A DNA stretch of 8,220 bases. Source: CAZXCQ01 sp964639275 (lineage in GTDB: Bacteria; Desulfobacterota; DSM-4660; Desulfatiglandales; Desulfatiglandaceae). The position numbers and the translations under genes are program-made. Below are positions 6,830-8,220 of the stretch, piece after piece. The stretch spans positions 1-8,220 of the forward strand of contig CAZXCQ010000283.1 in the NCBI GenBank assembly GCA_964639275.1, given 5' to 3'. Numbering within the stretch: the stretch's first letter is position 1; each line of letters opens with the position of its first letter. A model generated the notes under the pieces. That model was given only the letters and a program-made list of their open reading frames with translations, did no database searches and was not told where the DNA came from.

Positions 6830-7032
6830 ATTCACCGTCTCATAGTAATCTTGTCATTCGTCATGCCGGACTTGATAAGCCTGCCCTGTACTCGATACGG
6901 GGGCATCCAGAAAGAATCCCTGGATTCCGGCCCCTCGGCCATGAGCGACTCGACATGAGCTCGTCACATGTCTCGGAGCCGAATGGCTTCCGCCGGAATG
7001 ACGGAGTATCGGACAATTATGAGACGGTTAAT
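6830..7032. mobile_element. MITE-like or REP-cluster element with terminal inverted repeats
   Basis: The outer left end ATTCACCGTCTCATA (6830-6844) matches the reverse complement of the right end (7018-7032) at 14 of 15 positions. A second inner block, CGTCATGCCGG (6859-6869), is inverted at 6993-7003 with one mismatch. Inside are the smaller inverted pair GGCATCCAG (6902-6910) and CTGGATTCC (6920-6928), and a CCCTGTA/TACGGGG hairpin around 6884-6901. CTGGATTCCGGC (6920-6931) is shared with the hairpin at 2957-2984. It is about 200 bases long and encodes no protein, so any movement would need an enzyme supplied elsewhere. I see no clear target-site duplication. It could instead be a nested cluster of REP-type palindromes. 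Confidence 0.5.
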
Positions 7033-7070
7033 TACTACCCAAAAACAAACGGCCAAAACAAGCCACCCCA

Positions 7071-7111
7071 CCCATACCCTCCCCCGTCAAGGAGGAGGGG
7101 TAGGGAGGGGG
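7071..7111. repeat. C-rich/G-rich imperfect inverted repeat, possible G-quadruplex
   Basis: The arm CCCATACCCTCCCCC (7071-7085) is nearly complementary to GGAGGAGGGGTAGGG (7091-7105), with one bulge and one mismatch. The G-rich side continues with GGGGG to 7111, giving runs of 2, 2, 4, 3 and 5 G. This could form a hairpin or a mostly two-layer quadruplex in the plus-strand DNA or RNA. It is probably an intergenic repeat; a regulatory role is unproven. Confidence 0.5.
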
Positions 7112-7154
7112 TCAGATTGCCGCAGGTTCTTGAGATCTTAACCGCTTGATTTGA

Positions 7155-7172
7155 TGAATGGCTATTCATTCA
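7155..7172. promoter_or_regulatory. FadR-box-like operator TGAATGGCTATTCATTCA
   Basis: Perfect 6-base half-sites TGAATG and CATTCA flank GCTATT with a central TA. The B. subtilis FadR (YsiA) box, as I recall it, is TGAATGAMTANTCATTCA; this site agrees at 17 of 18 positions (G for A at position 7). I found no second copy in the window by eye. It lies 70 bases upstream of the -35 box of the ABC receptor gene and 345 bases upstream of the FadR-like regulator, so it could control either or both divergent promoters. Confidence 0.75.
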
Positions 7173-7241
7173 CAAATTTACTACCATTTGGTTTTGGAGG
7201 GTGTCAAGGATTTTTCAGGGCCTTTGCCGTCTCGATACCTC

Positions 7242-7270
7242 TTGACAAAAAACAATGGATTGCATTAGAT
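7242..7270 (+). promoter_or_regulatory. Candidate sigma70-type promoter of the ABC receptor gene
   Basis: TTGACA (7242-7247) is a perfect -35 hexamer. At 17 bases lies TTAGAT (7265-7270), a poor -10 match (3 of 6). Transcription would start near 7277, leaving a leader of about 100 bases. A weak -10 fits a promoter that needs an activator, or my -10 choice may be wrong. Confidence 0.45.
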
Positions 7271-7375
7271 AAAGAAAAAATGAGGTTAAGGTGGAAAGGG
7301 GGGTGATCAACACCGGTGAGGATAAGGCTTGAGGGGGTATGAATTCACATCCAAATTTATTAAGGAGGACAGATC

Positions 7376-8220
7376 ATGCGTAGATTATCGATTTTGGCGA
7401 CTGTTTTGGTGGTTGTGGCGGGGATAATTGCCCTGGGTTTTCCAGGCGGGGCCGTGGCCAAGGACATAAAGGTCGGGGCGGTGATCAACCTGACGGGTCC
7501 GGCCTCTACATGGGGGCAGTTCCACGCCAAGGGACAGCAAGATTACACCCGTTACATCAACGAGGAAAAGGGTGGGATTGCCGGAAACAAGATCGATCTG
7601 ACCGTTGTGGACCATGCCTATAAGGTCCCCGAGGCACTCAAATATGTCAAGAAGTTCTGTACCTCAGATAAAATGGACATGATTGCAACGTGGGATGCCG
7701 GGTCGGGCATCATGGCAAAACCAATCATCCAGAAATACAAGACCCCCAATCTCAATTACTCCACCTATCAGGGGATACTCAAGCCACCTGTGGATTATGC
7801 CTTCCTCCCCTTTGGTGCTTACAACATGGACTGCTACGCGGTCCTGGAATTCATCAAGGCCATCCACAAAGGTCCGGGAGCGCCAAAGGTGGGGCTTTTG
7901 ACTTACAACAATGCCTACGGGAAGTCCATACACGACCCGAGCAAAGAGTATGCGGCCAACCACGGTATAGATATTGTTGCCATAGAGATGTTCCCGCCCA
8001 AGTCGCTGGATCTCAACACCGAACTGCTCAGGCTCAAGGACAAGGGTGCCGAATATATCTTTATGCAGTGTCTTCCCTCCGCCATCCTGATGGCCCTGCA
8101 GTCTGCCGATCGTGTCAACTACGAGGTTCCATTTTTCGGGACGTGGACCTCTACCGACCCTGATTTCTTTAAACGCGGGAAGGGCCTGATCCGCGACCGA
8201 ATGCATATGCAGTTCCCGGG
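7376..8220 (+). CDS. ABC transporter substrate-binding protein, branched-chain amino acid type (partial)
   Basis: This is the first 281 codons of a periplasmic receptor of the LivJ/LivK-like family (Peripla_BP_6 type); the frame runs off the window end, with perhaps 100-140 residues missing. ATG 7376 is preceded by AAGGAGG (7363-7369) with 6 bases between. A signal peptide is clear: MRR, a hydrophobic core at about 5-20, and a probable cut after GGAVA (24-28) before KDIKVGA; there is no lipobox Cys. Typical family features follow: VGAVINLTGPAS (33-44), the region KGGIAGNKIDLTVVD (65-79), and VGLLTYNNAYGKS (172-184) opening the second lobe. In Proteobacteria such receptors often serve aromatic acids, amides or urea as well as amino acids. 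The operator upstream and the regulator-etfBA cluster on the other side suggest a CoA-activated organic acid (inference). Genes for permease and ATPase subunits would be expected downstream, outside the window. Confidence 0.95.
   Translation, partial: MRRLSILATVLVVVAGIIALGFPGGAVAKDIKVGAVINLTGPASTWGQFHAKGQQDYTRYINEEKGGIAGNKIDLTVVDHAYKVPEALKYVKKFCTSDKMDMIATWDAGSGIMAKPIIQKYKTPNLNYSTYQGILKPPVDYAFLPFGAYNMDCYAVLEFIKAIHKGPGAPKVGLLTYNNAYGKSIHDPSKEYAANHGIDIVAIEMFPPKSLDLNTELLRLKDKGAEYIFMQCLPSAILMALQSADRVNYEVPFFGTWTSTDPDFFKRGKGLIRDRMHMQFP

Larger units (their letters stand above)
6811..7375. other. Divergent control region between the TetR gene and the ABC receptor gene
   Basis: This 565-base gap has no supported gene. 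From left to right it holds the TetR ribosome binding site (6820-6825), a MITE-like inverted-repeat element (about 6830-7032), a G-rich inverted repeat (7071-7111), the FadR-like box (7155-7172), a CCGTCTCGATA near-copy of the intergenic motif (7227-7237), a -35 box (7242-7247), and an approximately 105-base leader with a strong ribosome binding site (AAGGAGG, 7363-7369) before the ABC receptor start. A leftward promoter for the TetR gene is expected but not located. Confidence 0.6.

Noticed and set aside
6859..7003. CRISPR-like repeats or a structured regulatory RNA upstream of the TetR gene
   Set aside because: There are no regularly spaced direct repeats; the pairing is explained by nested inverted repeats of a dispersed element.
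7339..7383. Possible 14-codon leader peptide (MNSHPNLLRRTDHA) overlapping the ABC receptor start
   Set aside because: Its own ribosome binding site is badly spaced (GAGGGGG one base before ATG), and it shows no run of regulatory codons. Overlap with the next start may be chance.
7664..8206. Minus-strand frame of 180 codons
   Set aside because: It lies opposite the ABC receptor, whose signal peptide, ribosome binding site and family motifs are clear; it resembles no family I know.

Overview
The window looks like chromosomal DNA of a Gram-negative, probably anaerobic bacterium that oxidises organic acids through CoA thioesters. A sulfate-reducing or syntrophic Desulfobacterota (former Deltaproteobacteria) lineage is my best guess. 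This rests on the mix of a TRAP-type receptor, a branched-chain-type ABC receptor, an acyl-CoA synthetase and an EtfBA pair, and on inverted repeats of the CTGGATTCCGGC type. No rRNA or other taxonomic marker is present, so the assignment is inference.

Layout: (1) 1-265, upstream region. (2) 266-1783 (+), an AMP-forming acyl-CoA synthetase. (3) 1797-1833, a hairpin terminator shared with the convergent gene. (4) 1850-2872 (-), a DctP-type TRAP receptor with no membrane subunits beside it. (5) 2873-3331, a divergent intergenic region with a perfect hairpin repeat. (6) 3332-4006 (+), an unrecognised protein with a CxxC-H mini zinc-ribbon. (7) 4007-4273, a convergent intergenic region with an inverted repeat. 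(8) A leftward cluster: a TetR regulator resembling Bacillus FadR/YsiA (6810-6220), etfB (6125-5331) and etfA (5257-4274). (9) 6811-7375, a divergent control region holding a MITE-like inverted-repeat element, a G-rich inverted repeat, a FadR-box-like palindrome and a sigma70-type -35 box. (10) 7376-8220 (+), the start of a periplasmic receptor of a branched-chain-amino-acid-type ABC transporter, cut by the window end.

How it may work: the synthetase makes acyl-CoA, and acyl-CoA dehydrogenases (not in the window) pass electrons to EtfAB and on to the respiratory or bifurcating machinery. The TetR protein probably senses acyl-CoA. The order regulator-etfB-etfA recalls the B. subtilis lcfA-fadR-fadB-etfB-etfA operon. 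The palindrome TGAATGGCTATTCATTCA at 7155-7172 agrees with the published B. subtilis FadR box, as I remember it, at all but one position. It lies between the regulator and the ABC receptor gene, so uptake and oxidation of an organic acid may be co-regulated.

The most interesting points are this operator, the inverted-repeat element that appears to separate it from the regulator gene, and a short motif (CGTCTCATA and near-copies) found almost only between genes. I see no defence system, CRISPR array, tRNA or rRNA.
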